NCBI GenBank assembly: GCA_964412235.1
Contig: CAYPNT010000002.1
Location: 62,001-126,000 of the forward strand
From: JAYZQT01 sp964412235
GTDB taxonomy: Bacteria > Pseudomonadota > Alphaproteobacteria > MPNO01 > UBA830
Direction of reading: 5' to 3'
Length of the DNA: 64,000 nucleotides
Positions 9,352 through 17,595 of the stretch are shown one piece after another. Numbering within the stretch: position 1 is the first letter of the stretch; each line of letters starts with the position of its first letter. Under the pieces are notes generated by a model. The model was not told the origin of the DNA and did not search any database. It worked only from the letters and a program-made list of their open reading frames with translations. The position numbers and the translations under genes were made by a program.

Positions 9352-10131
9352 TCACTCTTTAAAATCAGGGTAGAGGCGCTCTGCAAGACGAAGACAGGCA
9401 GGCCAGTCTTTTCCTCCGATCAAGGTCTCACCAGCTTCCGTAACTTGAGAAGCCGCAAATTCACAGTCCTCTTCTGACGGAAAATGGAGATTCTCAAATC
9501 CTGCTGTTAAGGCCGCAATTTGGCCACGACACGCGAACTCCAGGAAGTGATGGGTAACAAACGCTTCAGAAACGGTGTCTCCGAGAACCAACGAGCCATG
9601 ATTGCGCAATAGCGCCGTTCGGTATCCCTCAATATCCTTCAACAGCGGGTCCCGCATGAACAGATTGAATTCAAACCCTTTGAAATCATGGTATGCGAGA
9701 CGGTTGTGAAATCGCATCGCGTGTTGGTTTATAGTGAGAAGACCCCACTTTTGGGCCGATACGCCCATATTCGCTTCTGTATGAGTGTGAAATACCACGT
9801 TAACATCAGAACGGTGCTGCAATATCCCGGCGTGAATTATTAAGCCCCCACCCCGAAGCGGCGGAGCGCCGGGGGTTTGCGAATTTCCGTCGTAGTCGTA
9901 TTTCAACAAGTTGGAAGCGGTCACTTCCTCAAACATAATGTCGTTTGGTTTTATCAATATGTGCTCCTCTTCACCGGGAACACGCATGGATAAATGATTG
10001 TATGTAAGATCACTGACGTAATGATGAGCAATCAGTCTGTAGGCACACGCCAGGTCAACCCTGGCGGCCCACTCCTCCTGAGTTACTTGTTCCCGAACAA
10101 AGTCATTCTCTTTTATTGCTGCAGCGGTCAT
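9352..10131 (-). CDS. Class II aldolase/adducin-family protein, probably a decarboxylase rather than an aldolase
   Basis: A 259-residue protein with zinc-binding histidines His115-x-His117 (HTHT) and His178 (RNHG) of the class II aldolase fold. In fuculose-phosphate aldolases a catalytic Glu lies in SSExPLH; the aligned stretch here is GGGLIIH with no acid, so classic aldolase chemistry is unlikely. Relatives without that Glu include decarboxylases of hydroxylated aromatic or pyridine dicarboxylates. It lies between the racemase and the ThDP enzyme in the catabolic island and shares its strand with the latter, 51 bases downstream of it. Confidence 0.75.
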   Translation of the reverse strand: MTAAAIKENDFVREQVTQEEWAARVDLACAYRLIAHHYVSDLTYNHLSMRVPGEEEHILIKPNDIMFEEVTASNLLKYDYDGNSQTPGAPPLRGGGLIIHAGILQHRSDVNVVFHTHTEANMGVSAQKWGLLTINQHAMRFHNRLAYHDFKGFEFNLFMRDPLLKDIEGYRTALLRNHGSLVLGDTVSEAFVTHHFLEFACRGQIAALTAGFENLHFPSEEDCEFAASQVTEAGETLIGGKDWPACLRLAERLYPDFKE

Positions 10132-10182
10132 TAGATTTTCCTTAATGGGAGAGCCAAAGTAGTTCCAGGTCGCATCAGCAGA

Positions 10183-11817
10183 CTAGCGAGCCTTGCCAGG
10201 AAATATAAGGTGCCAGGGGTCGGGCACTTCCCCGAGAGGGTATTCTATTAGGCTGGGCCCAGGGGTTGCAAACGCCTTATCTATCTCTCGTTCAAGTTCA
10301 GCGGGGGAACTAACCCTTGCACCCTGTATCCCAAACGCATCTGCAATCTTCATAAAATCAGGATTCTTTAAGTCTACCGCTATTTCCTTTCCGTTAAATA
10401 GTTGTTGCTGAAATCGCTTCACATTTCCGTACGCGCCATCATTAAACACAACCAGGACCACGTCTATGCCGTGTTGTGCCGCTGTCGCTAGTTCCTGAAT
10501 ATTGAATAAAAAACCACCGTCTCCAGTAATCGCCAGAACTTTTCTGTCCGGCAGTCCAACCTTTGCGCCCATCGCCGTGGGTGACGCATAACCTAGTGTC
10601 CCTTGGTAACCGGGGTTTATAAAGGTTCGGGGTTGATAAACAGGAAACGCTAGACGGGCCACGTAGCCTGGTTGTGTCAGTTCCTCCACAAAAATACCAT
10701 CTTCTGGTAAAGCGTTGCGGATGGCCTGAAGTATTGGCATCTGAGGACTAAGTTTTTCAAATTCCTTTTGCACGCCGGCCTTGAGTTCCCGCATTTCCGC
10801 CGTCCGATCCATACGTTTTGGACTGTAACGGGGCACAGCAGCACACAACGCAGCAAGTCCCAACGCCGCGTCTGTTTCAATCGCCACATCCGGGATACTG
10901 CTTCGCGTTATTTCTTCGGGATCAACATCCAGTCGTATAAGTTTTAGCGAATCATCGGTGCCCCAGGTAGGAATCATCGGCACCAAACGCGTCCCAACAC
11001 CTAATATAAGGTCAGCATCCTTCCACAGCCGGTGACCATGCGGCGGTGTGAGGGCTAATGGGTGGCGGGAATCAATAACGCCAAGGGCACTGCGTGACAT
11101 TACAACAGGCGCCTGAAGAGTTTCGGCCAAACGACCAAGCTCTATCCCCGCTTCCGTTGTGCCTCCACCAGCAAAAATTAGCGGTCGCTTAGCGTTACCC
11201 AGCAACTCGGCAGCAGCTTCCACCTTATCCGGATCAGGTTCTCTTTTTGTGTAGTTTTCGGGTGGATCTAAAGTAATCATCGGTTCAACCGCCTTCATGA
11301 CGTCAAGTGCCATTTCGACCTCGACTGGTCTCGGTCGGCCCGTTTGGAGTTGCCTAAAGGCTTCCGCCATTATCTCGGGTGTCTCGGAAGGGGTCGGTAT
11401 TCTTTGCGCGAACTTCGTCAATCCACTGGCGATAGCAAGCTGATCTGGCAGCTCGTGTAACTGCCCCGTGCCACGGCCAATAAGGGATGAAGGTATTTGG
11501 CCGGCTATGCACAGCATGCGTGAATTTAACGCATAACCGGTTGATATTGCGGCCGACGCGTTAAGCAATCCGGGACCGGGTACTACAATTGCAGTTCCAA
11601 CACGCCCGGTCGCCTGGGCATATCCAAGCGCCATATACCCGGCTCCCTGCTCATGTCGCGTATGTATTACGCGGATCCGGTTTTGAGCATCGTATAACGC
11701 GTCAAAGAGGGGATCGAGCTGAACGCCAGGAATACCGAATACGGTGTCCACGCCGTGTCGAACCAATGCATCAACTATGGCCTCGCCCCCGCTCATACTC
11801 TTTTGTTTTTGGCTCAT
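10183..11817 (-). CDS. Thiamine diphosphate-dependent enzyme, acetolactate synthase/benzoylformate decarboxylase family
   Basis: A 544-residue protein with the three domains of the ThDP decarboxylase family: N-terminal PYR domain with the activating Glu56 (HEQGAG), a central domain (about 190-330) and the PP domain with the ThDP/Mg motif GDGGFLFN beginning at residue 432 and NDGAYGN 28 residues later. It is a single chain without a regulatory subunit, as expected for a catabolic 2-oxoacid decarboxylase or carboligase rather than biosynthetic AHAS. It is transcribed away from ligA, from a shared 97-base promoter region, and leads the unit with the class II aldolase-like gene. Confidence 0.82.
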   Translation of the reverse strand: MSQKQKSMSGGEAIVDALVRHGVDTVFGIPGVQLDPLFDALYDAQNRIRVIHTRHEQGAGYMALGYAQATGRVGTAIVVPGPGLLNASAAISTGYALNSRMLCIAGQIPSSLIGRGTGQLHELPDQLAIASGLTKFAQRIPTPSETPEIMAEAFRQLQTGRPRPVEVEMALDVMKAVEPMITLDPPENYTKREPDPDKVEAAAELLGNAKRPLIFAGGGTTEAGIELGRLAETLQAPVVMSRSALGVIDSRHPLALTPPHGHRLWKDADLILGVGTRLVPMIPTWGTDDSLKLIRLDVDPEEITRSSIPDVAIETDAALGLAALCAAVPRYSPKRMDRTAEMRELKAGVQKEFEKLSPQMPILQAIRNALPEDGIFVEELTQPGYVARLAFPVYQPRTFINPGYQGTLGYASPTAMGAKVGLPDRKVLAITGDGGFLFNIQELATAAQHGIDVVLVVFNDGAYGNVKRFQQQLFNGKEIAVDLKNPDFMKIADAFGIQGARVSSPAELEREIDKAFATPGPSLIEYPLGEVPDPWHLIFPGKAR

Positions 11818-11914
11818 ACACCCGTCCCCTGTTTAAGATATTCTGTTAACCTGCCCTAAATAATATATTAATGTGAAACTACCGCGTCAGGCGTGATAAC
11901 AAATAGGAAATTTT

Positions 11915-12226
11915 ATGGGCGTTGCCGACACAAAACGCGATCTCGCAGCAAACAAAATGATTTATGCTGTGCGCCGCGATCCGTCACTCTATCAGAATTT
12001 TACGCAAAATCTTGAATCTATTATGGAGAATTACGGACTGTCGGAGGCTGAACGGGAAGCTTTCCGTGATCTTGACATAAAGCGTTTAAGTGAACTCGGG
12101 GTACACCCTTATTTTCTGCCCCAGGTTTCACGACTTTTTCACGGCGGCACCTATAACCATAACAAATCTGTGGCAGCCCAAGCCTACGGTGACAGTATGG
12201 TCAAAAGCAAAGAGGATGTTGATTGA
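11915..12226 (+). CDS. ligA: LigA-like small (alpha) subunit of a type II extradiol dioxygenase
   Basis: A 103-residue helical protein of the LigA family, which caps the active site of protocatechuate 4,5-dioxygenase. The family core YGLSEAEREAFRDLDIKRLSELGVHPY lies in the middle; it is shorter than the roughly 139-residue Sphingobium LigA. Its stop overlaps the LigB start (TGATG at 12224), a translationally coupled arrangement that supports an obligate complex. The substrate, protocatechuate or a substituted catechol or gallate, cannot be fixed from sequence. Confidence 0.85.
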   Translation: MGVADTKRDLAANKMIYAVRRDPSLYQNFTQNLESIMENYGLSEAEREAFRDLDIKRLSELGVHPYFLPQVSRLFHGGTYNHNKSVAAQAYGDSMVKSKEDVD

Positions 12227-13086
12227 TGGCAGAACTTGTTTTCGTTACAGGTTTGAGCCATGCGCCAGGGTTGACTGGCTGGCTGGACCAAGCACCACCC
12301 CATGAACAAAAAGCTCTAACCGATGGATTTAGCGAACTGGGAAACTTACTTCGGGCAAGTAAGCCGGACCTGATCATTGGACTGGCAAACGATCATATAC
12401 TCAACATGCCCCTTCACGATATACACGATTTTTGTGTGGGCACAGCTGGTGTTTGGAAGGGACCAGCCGAATGGTTCCGCGACTGGGTTAATGTAGCGCC
12501 CTATAGCGTGCGAGGTGCGCCGGACGCCGCACAAATCCTGTTTCAAGAACTCAGAAAAGGGAATTTCGACGTTACAAGTAAATCGGAACTCCTATTTGAC
12601 GATAATTGGTCGGTGCCCCTCAAATACTTGACGCCAGAATACGATATACCGCTCATACCTATCCATATGAATTGCGTCGTGCCTCCCGTGCCAGACCCCA
12701 AACACTGTTACACATTTGGGAAAGCGATGAAGGAAATCATACAGAATAAATTACCCGCCAACCTGCGGGTTGCTTTAATGGGAACGGGAGGATTGTCACA
12801 CGACCCTGGCGGTCCGAAGTATTTTGATGTCAACGAAGAATTCGATCGCTGGTTTTTGGATCTACTAAAAGAGGGTGACCCTGATAAAGTTCTTCGGGAA
12901 TGTACCATGGATAAAATGGTCGCAGCAGGTGACGGAGGCACGTCCGAACTGATCGCCTGGATTGCTGCCATGGGAACAGTTGACGATCGAAAAGCGAACA
13001 TAGTGTGTTATGAACCAGCCGTAGAACTCCGCTGCGGCATGGGTTGTGTGTATTGGGACATGGAAACGGAGAGCGCCAATGTCTAA
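12226..13086 (+). CDS. ligB: LigB-like catalytic (beta) subunit of a type II extradiol dioxygenase
   Basis: A 286-residue catalytic subunit. Fe(II) ligand candidates His12 (GLSHAP), His57 (NDH) and Glu241 (TSELIAW) and the acid-base His192 (GTGGLSHDPGGP) line up with His12, His61, Glu242 and His195 of the Sphingobium LigB. The start chosen is the ATG in TGATG at 12226; a TTG one codon earlier is unlikely. It is coupled upstream to ligA and overlaps the cysteine hydrolase downstream by 8 bases. It would open an aromatic diol next to the hydroxyls with O2. The early part after residue 60 differs from protocatechuate enzymes, so the substrate may be unusual. Confidence 0.85.
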   Translation: MAELVFVTGLSHAPGLTGWLDQAPPHEQKALTDGFSELGNLLRASKPDLIIGLANDHILNMPLHDIHDFCVGTAGVWKGPAEWFRDWVNVAPYSVRGAPDAAQILFQELRKGNFDVTSKSELLFDDNWSVPLKYLTPEYDIPLIPIHMNCVVPPVPDPKHCYTFGKAMKEIIQNKLPANLRVALMGTGGLSHDPGGPKYFDVNEEFDRWFLDLLKEGDPDKVLRECTMDKMVAAGDGGTSELIAWIAAMGTVDDRKANIVCYEPAVELRCGMGCVYWDMETESANV

Positions 13087-13714
13087 AACCCAATTAGAAC
13101 TGCTCGAAAACTTGGGAGAAATTCTCAATCCGGCCCACACCGCTATGCTAATAATTGACATGCAAAACGATTTTTGCGCTGAAAACGGATATATTCATGT
13201 CACGCAAGGCGCGGACATGAGGGGAAACAAGCCCCTGTCCGAGCGAATAGGAAAACTAGTCGAAAAAGCGCGAACAGCGGGCGTAATGGTTGTTTGGATA
13301 AAGGCGATCTACGATCACGATTTATTACCTGCGCCCATGCTCTCGAAAATGCTTGAGAAAGGGAGCGGGGCAGTCTGTTGTGCGTCCAACAGCTGGGGAG
13401 CAGATTTCTATGAAATAGGACCTACCATGGATGAAATGGTCGTAGAAAAACGTTGTTATTCTGCATTCCACAACACCCAACTAGACGATATTCTTCGTCG
13501 CCGTGGAATTCGAAGCGTAGTAATGACGGGTGTCGCAACCAATGTCTGCGTAGAAAGCACTTTGCGAGAAGCATTTTTTCATGGCTATTACGTCGTCATG
13601 CCACCTGACTGCGTAGGCAGCGCCAATGTTGCTCTGCACGAAGCAACAGTTAAGTCCGTTGACTTTATATTCGGAGAAATTCCCCAAAGCTCCGCCATAA
13701 TGGAGCATTGGTAG
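13079..13714 (+). CDS. Isochorismatase-fold cysteine hydrolase, RutB-like amidohydrolase
   Basis: A 211-residue protein with the Cys hydrolase triad Asp27 (IIDMQND), Lys124 (VEKRCYSAF) and Cys157 (GVATNVCVES). The stretch from Lys124 to the nucleophile closely resembles ureidoacrylate amidohydrolase RutB of pyrimidine breakdown, and also maleamate amidohydrolases. The ATG at 13079 overlaps the ligB stop by 8 bases, so it is translated as part of the ligAB operon. That coupling suggests that the ring-cleavage product, or a later intermediate, carries an amide or carbamoyl group. It lacks a signal peptide and is cytosolic. Confidence 0.85.
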   Translation: MSKTQLELLENLGEILNPAHTAMLIIDMQNDFCAENGYIHVTQGADMRGNKPLSERIGKLVEKARTAGVMVVWIKAIYDHDLLPAPMLSKMLEKGSGAVCCASNSWGADFYEIGPTMDEMVVEKRCYSAFHNTQLDDILRRRGIRSVVMTGVATNVCVESTLREAFFHGYYVVMPPDCVGSANVALHEATVKSVDFIFGEIPQSSAIMEHW

Positions 13715-13811
13715 AAATTAGGAAAACCTGAATTTCCATTTGGTGTATTTTGTAAAGTAGTGATATTGCAAAGGGACGACGGGCCCCAATAGCCTTCCTG
13801 CCAAATTATAG

Positions 13812-14891
13812 TTATACCCCTGACGGGGGGTTTCCCTCCCAAGCATCCTGCAATAAAAGCCGGATCGCATCTCGGTCATAGTCACGTAAGTTGAAATATT
13901 GATCCACCATAATGCGGTCGGCCGCATCATCCAAAGCCGCTTCCGCCATACCAAGATCTTGGAGAGCCGAAACGGCACCGCTTTTTCCTAATAAGTCAAA
14001 AAGGGCTTGCGGGGCGTCGCTGTCCGGTACATCAAAGGCTCGCGCAATTCCCCGCATCGCGTCCTTCGCCACGTTGCGGTTGTAACTCGTTGAATGGGGC
14101 AAGATTATTCCATGCGTGGGACCATGTGGGAGGTTAAACCCCCCTCCCAAAACATGTGCAATCTTATGATGAATTGTTGTCCCGGAAGACATTAATGTCA
14201 TCCCACACAACCATGCACCATGCAGGGCGTCTGAGCGTGCTTCAATATCACGAGTATTCTTAGCAAGGTTAACGAGAGCGGAGGACATGGTTCGGATACC
14301 ATGTTCCGAATACATATCAGCCACTGGATTGGCGGTTTTCCCCAGGAAAGAGCTCACAGCATGGGAAATAGAATTAAAACCACTCGCAATAGATACGTCG
14401 AGCGGCAAATCCAATGTTAGCTCAGGGTCATAAAACAAGGTCTTGGCAAGCATGCGCATGGATCGGTAATTAGTGCGCACACCATCTTGGCCAATTATTC
14501 CCTGTAAAGCAGTCGTTTCAGACCCAGAGTATGTCGTTACAATAGAAATAAAAGGAATATCCAATTCCAAAGCGATTGATTTAGCGAGCCCAACCGCCGT
14601 GCCTCCCCCATAGGAAATCAGACAGTCCGCTCGCTCATCAGAGGCCATGGAACGTCCTTTTTCGGCGACCTCTATCGGTACGAAAATCTTAGCGGCATCA
14701 CAAATACCAACAACGATATTGCCTAATTGATCGCCAAGCTTCTTGACTGCTCCCACTCGGCTTTTTGTACAACAGAAGAGCACCCGATTGACTTTTAGTC
14801 TGTGGAGTTCTTCCTCAAGAAAGTTAATGCACCCGGCCCCGTGCAGAACTCGGTAGGGCATCCCTATATGGGTAAATTGTCGCAAGGGCAT
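13812..14891 (-). CDS. Iron-containing alcohol dehydrogenase, maleylacetate reductase-like
   Basis: A 359-residue group III dehydrogenase. The nucleotide motif GGGTAVGLAK is at 95-104 and the metal-site region includes Asn173/His177 (GFNSISHAV), His241-242, His246, His256 and His260 (HHKIAHVLGG... PHGPTHG). Asn in place of the metal-binding Asp is common in maleylacetate reductases, which reduce maleylacetate to 3-oxoadipate with NAD(P)H. I place the start at ATG 14891, with GGAGAA 4 bases upstream, instead of an ATG 20 codons earlier that would enter the promoter region. It faces a cupin gene divergently. Confidence 0.82.
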   Translation of the reverse strand: MPLRQFTHIGMPYRVLHGAGCINFLEEELHRLKVNRVLFCCTKSRVGAVKKLGDQLGNIVVGICDAAKIFVPIEVAEKGRSMASDERADCLISYGGGTAVGLAKSIALELDIPFISIVTTYSGSETTALQGIIGQDGVRTNYRSMRMLAKTLFYDPELTLDLPLDVSIASGFNSISHAVSSFLGKTANPVADMYSEHGIRTMSSALVNLAKNTRDIEARSDALHGAWLCGMTLMSSGTTIHHKIAHVLGGGFNLPHGPTHGIILPHSTSYNRNVAKDAMRGIARAFDVPDSDAPQALFDLLGKSGAVSALQDLGMAEAALDDAADRIMVDQYFNLRDYDRDAIRLLLQDAWEGNPPSGV

Positions 14892-14984
14892 TTCTCCAAT
14901 GGCCTGTAAAATATGCTTTAGACGATTGCGCAGTCGCCAATCATGGCACAATATTGCGCAAATTCATCATCTCGGAAACACACT

Positions 14985-15383
14985 ATGTCAGATAACAAAA
15001 TTATATCGGATTTCATGGTAAACCGCGTAAAAGAAAACCCTTTCGTGAGCGGTGGCTTGCGTGTCTACCGAGAGTACCGCGACCTCGGTATTGGCAAAGC
15101 GACGAAAGGGCGCGTACACGCGCACATTATCCGAACGACCAAGCCGTGCCCTGAGGGAGGAAGTGGGCTCCACTGTCACGAGGTGGATTTTCAAATGGTT
15201 ATGGTCCTCAAAGGAACCTCTACTGTGTGGTTCGAGGGCCAGGGAGAAGTAACATTTGAAGAAGGTGACGCCTGGATTCAACCACCAGAAATCAAGCATA
15301 ATGTTCTCTATTATTCGGACGACTACGAAGTACTGGAAATAACGCTACCTGAGAAATACAACACCGTCCAACTGAACGAGTGA
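14985..15383 (+). CDS. Cupin-domain protein
   Basis: A 132-residue single-domain cupin. The metal site is probably His63, His65, Gln70 and His105 (LHCHEVDFQ and EIKH), with Gln in the place usually taken by Glu. The fold includes small dioxygenases, isomerases and sensors, and no specific activity can be given. The start at ATG 14985 follows GGAA at suitable distance. It is divergent from the maleylacetate-reductase-like gene, sharing a region with two ATTGCGCA copies, and points at the convergent amidohydrolase. Confidence 0.75.
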   Translation: MSDNKIISDFMVNRVKENPFVSGGLRVYREYRDLGIGKATKGRVHAHIIRTTKPCPEGGSGLHCHEVDFQMVMVLKGTSTVWFEGQGEVTFEEGDAWIQPPEIKHNVLYYSDDYEVLEITLPEKYNTVQLNE

Positions 15384-15410
15384 GAATATCTCGCCCAGTT
15401 TTACCTCGTT

Positions 15411-16406
15411 CTATCCGAAGGATCTTTTCATGAGTCGCTCAGCGTTTCCCTTGTAGATTTTCGATTGAACATCAGTTTCAAGTTCCATTCGTTTCAGGGA
15501 TTCGAACGTTTCCGCGACCGGCGCAAATGGCGCATCAGTTGAAAACACCACATTATCGGCACCAAAATATCGAAGACCGGTAGGAAATGCAGAGGATGAG
15601 CCAAACATAGCGGTATCACCATAAAACATCCGAAAATATTCACCATGAGGCCGTTTGAGTGAAGATAAAACGTTAGAATAGTCTTCGTCGGACGTACGGG
15701 CGCCTAAAACATCAAGACCGGCTCCCACTCGCTCTTCGAAGTAGGGGATCATGCCGCCAAGGTGGTGGGTAAGAATTTTAATTTTTGGGTAACGATCAAA
15801 AACGCCCCACAGAACCAGACGCACCATTGCTACAGAGGTTTCGTACGGCCAACCAAGTGCCCACCAGAGTTCAAACCTCGACTTCTCTTCCGCAGCGTAA
15901 TCAGTCATATCCGATGTTCGAGCGGGGTGCATCCATATCGGAAGATCGTAATCTGCCATGGCCGCAAATACTGGTTCGTAATCTGAGTGATCAAGTGGTC
16001 GCCCCCCAACATTGGTAAATATTTGAACTCCCACGGCGCCAAGGTCAGTCACCGCCCGATGCAACTCTTCCATCGTTTCATCCATAGAGTGCATCGCGAG
16101 AGCCGCCACAAAACCGGGAAACCGGTCGCGGTTCTTTTCGACCATTTCAGCCATGGTATCGTTACCAATTCTCGCTAATTCAATGCCCTGTTCTGGAGTT
16201 GTTATATCTTCAATTGGCGGGTTTGGTAGGGATATAATTTGTTTGTAATCCCCAAATGGATCCATTGCGCGGAACCGAGCGTCAAGGTCATGAACTGCTG
16301 TGACCGATTGCATACGTTTTCCGATATTGCCAAGCCTTGGCGCTATCGTGCTCATCCGCTCGTAGAACGCATTCGGAAATATATGGGTATAAATATCAAT
16401 ATACAT
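15411..16406 (-). CDS. Amidohydrolase-2 family protein (ACMSD/gamma-resorcylate decarboxylase-like) with altered metal motif
   Basis: A 331-residue TIM-barrel protein of the amidohydrolase family that holds ACMSD, 5-carboxyvanillate and gamma-resorcylate decarboxylases and some lactone hydrolases. His160 (WMHPAR), His214-215 (LTHHLGG) and Asp291 (FSTDAPF) are conserved, but the N-terminal HxH (or ExH) motif reads Tyr6-Thr7-His8. I start it at ATG 16406, preceded by GGAGGG 8 bases away, rather than the GTG five codons upstream. In this setting, decarboxylation or hydrolysis of a ring-cleavage or aromatic acid intermediate is plausible. Confidence 0.8.
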   Translation of the reverse strand: MYIDIYTHIFPNAFYERMSTIAPRLGNIGKRMQSVTAVHDLDARFRAMDPFGDYKQIISLPNPPIEDITTPEQGIELARIGNDTMAEMVEKNRDRFPGFVAALAMHSMDETMEELHRAVTDLGAVGVQIFTNVGGRPLDHSDYEPVFAAMADYDLPIWMHPARTSDMTDYAAEEKSRFELWWALGWPYETSVAMVRLVLWGVFDRYPKIKILTHHLGGMIPYFEERVGAGLDVLGARTSDEDYSNVLSSLKRPHGEYFRMFYGDTAMFGSSSAFPTGLRYFGADNVVFSTDAPFAPVAETFESLKRMELETDVQSKIYKGNAERLMKRSFG

Positions 16407-16431
16407 GGGTCGGCCCTCCACTGACTACTCA

Positions 16432-16465
16432 AGGGTACCCTAATTACCTTGCCCCCGGGTACCCC
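16432..16465. promoter_or_regulatory. Twin GGGTACCC palindromes, candidate operator
   Basis: Two perfect 8-base palindromes, at 16433-16440 and 16457-16464, start exactly 24 bases apart in the gap between the divergent amidohydrolase and radical SAM genes; the first extends to AGGGTACCCT. Their placement near the amidohydrolase start and regular spacing of just over two helical turns fit a dimeric regulator site. No regulator gene is adjacent. Confidence 0.4.
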
Positions 16466-16586
16466 AAAGTACCTTTTTATAATGCTCGTTACCTCTCGAA
16501 AAACTTTCTCGGAGTTTCGGTTAGGATGTCCCGCTTTCTATGTGCTAGGAAGAACCCGGCTATTCCTGCTTGATTTGGGGAAAATT

Positions 16587-17546
16587 ATGGACATTGGGAC
16601 TACCGTAAAACAACAAAACATCAGTCACAGAAAGTTCCAAAATCCGCACGTTACCGTCGACGGAAAACCGCGAGCTGTAGTACCACTTAAAAAACTACAA
16701 ACGCTTTGGATCAATACGGGAACGCTGTGTAATCTTTCATGTACTAATTGCTACATTGAATCGAGCCCAACCAATAATCGTTTGGTGTACATTACTGCGG
16801 CAGAAGTAAGGTCCTATTTGGATGAAATCATTGAAGAAAATCTTGGAACAAAGGAAATCGGCTTTACGGGTGGTGAGCCGTTTATGAACCCAGAGTTTAT
16901 ACTAATTCTGGACCTTTCACTATCTCGGGGTTTCCCAACGCTCGTCCTCACAAACGGTATGAAGCCTATGGAGAAAGTCGGCGAGAGGCTCCTTCAACTC
17001 AATGAGCAGTATAATGATCAACTAACCGTGCGATTGTCTATCGACCATTACGACAGCTTTTATCATGAGCTAGAGCGTGGCCCACACAGCTGGTCCCCTT
17101 CCTTAGAAGGGCTTTCTTGGCTATCCAAAAATAATTTCAACCTCCGGATAGCAGGGCGAACGCTTTGGAAGCAAACCGAGGCAGAGTTACGTGAAGGTTA
17201 CGGTAGATTATTTTCACGCCTTCATCTAAAGCTTGATGCGTGGGATCCCACCCAACTCGTACTTTTTCCCGAAATAGATGAAAACGCTGACGTGCCAGAA
17301 ATATCCAAGGAATGCTGGAATGTTCTAAAGGTGTCACCTGATGCGATGATGTGCTCGTCCTCACGCATGGTCATCAAGCGCCGTGGCATGGACAAACCTA
17401 CCGTCGTTTCGTGTACGCTCCTACCGTACGACCAACGCTTTGACTTGGGGGTCACTCTGGACAGCGCGAAAGTACCAGTGACCTTGAACCATCCACATTG
17501 CGCAAAGTTCTGCGTTTTGGGTGGGGGAAGTTGCAGTTCAGCCTAA
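16587..17546 (+). CDS. Radical SAM protein with cysteine-rich C-terminus, function unknown
   Basis: A 319-residue radical SAM enzyme. The [4Fe-4S]-SAM motif is Cys48-x3-Cys52-x2-Cys55 (CNLSCTNC), followed by GGEP at 95-98. The last 16 residues contain Cys305, Cys309 and Cys316, and two more cysteine sites (DAMMC and VVSC) lie in the C-terminal third, so an auxiliary iron-sulfur cluster of SPASM-like type is possible though the canonical SPASM spacing is not evident. The ATG at 16587 with TTGGGG upstream is preferred over an extension of 46 codons through the promoter palindromes. No precursor peptide was found next to it. Confidence 0.8.
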   Translation: MDIGTTVKQQNISHRKFQNPHVTVDGKPRAVVPLKKLQTLWINTGTLCNLSCTNCYIESSPTNNRLVYITAAEVRSYLDEIIEENLGTKEIGFTGGEPFMNPEFILILDLSLSRGFPTLVLTNGMKPMEKVGERLLQLNEQYNDQLTVRLSIDHYDSFYHELERGPHSWSPSLEGLSWLSKNNFNLRIAGRTLWKQTEAELREGYGRLFSRLHLKLDAWDPTQLVLFPEIDENADVPEISKECWNVLKVSPDAMMCSSSRMVIKRRGMDKPTVVSCTLLPYDQRFDLGVTLDSAKVPVTLNHPHCAKFCVLGGGSCSSA

Positions 17547-17595
17547 CACGAGAACCTTTAACCCAAGCCACCCGTGGTTCCTGAGTCGGATTATT

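Noticed and set aside
11861..11870. Palindrome TAATATATTA before ligA
   Set aside because: A/T-only palindromes are common in promoters; nothing else supports an operator.
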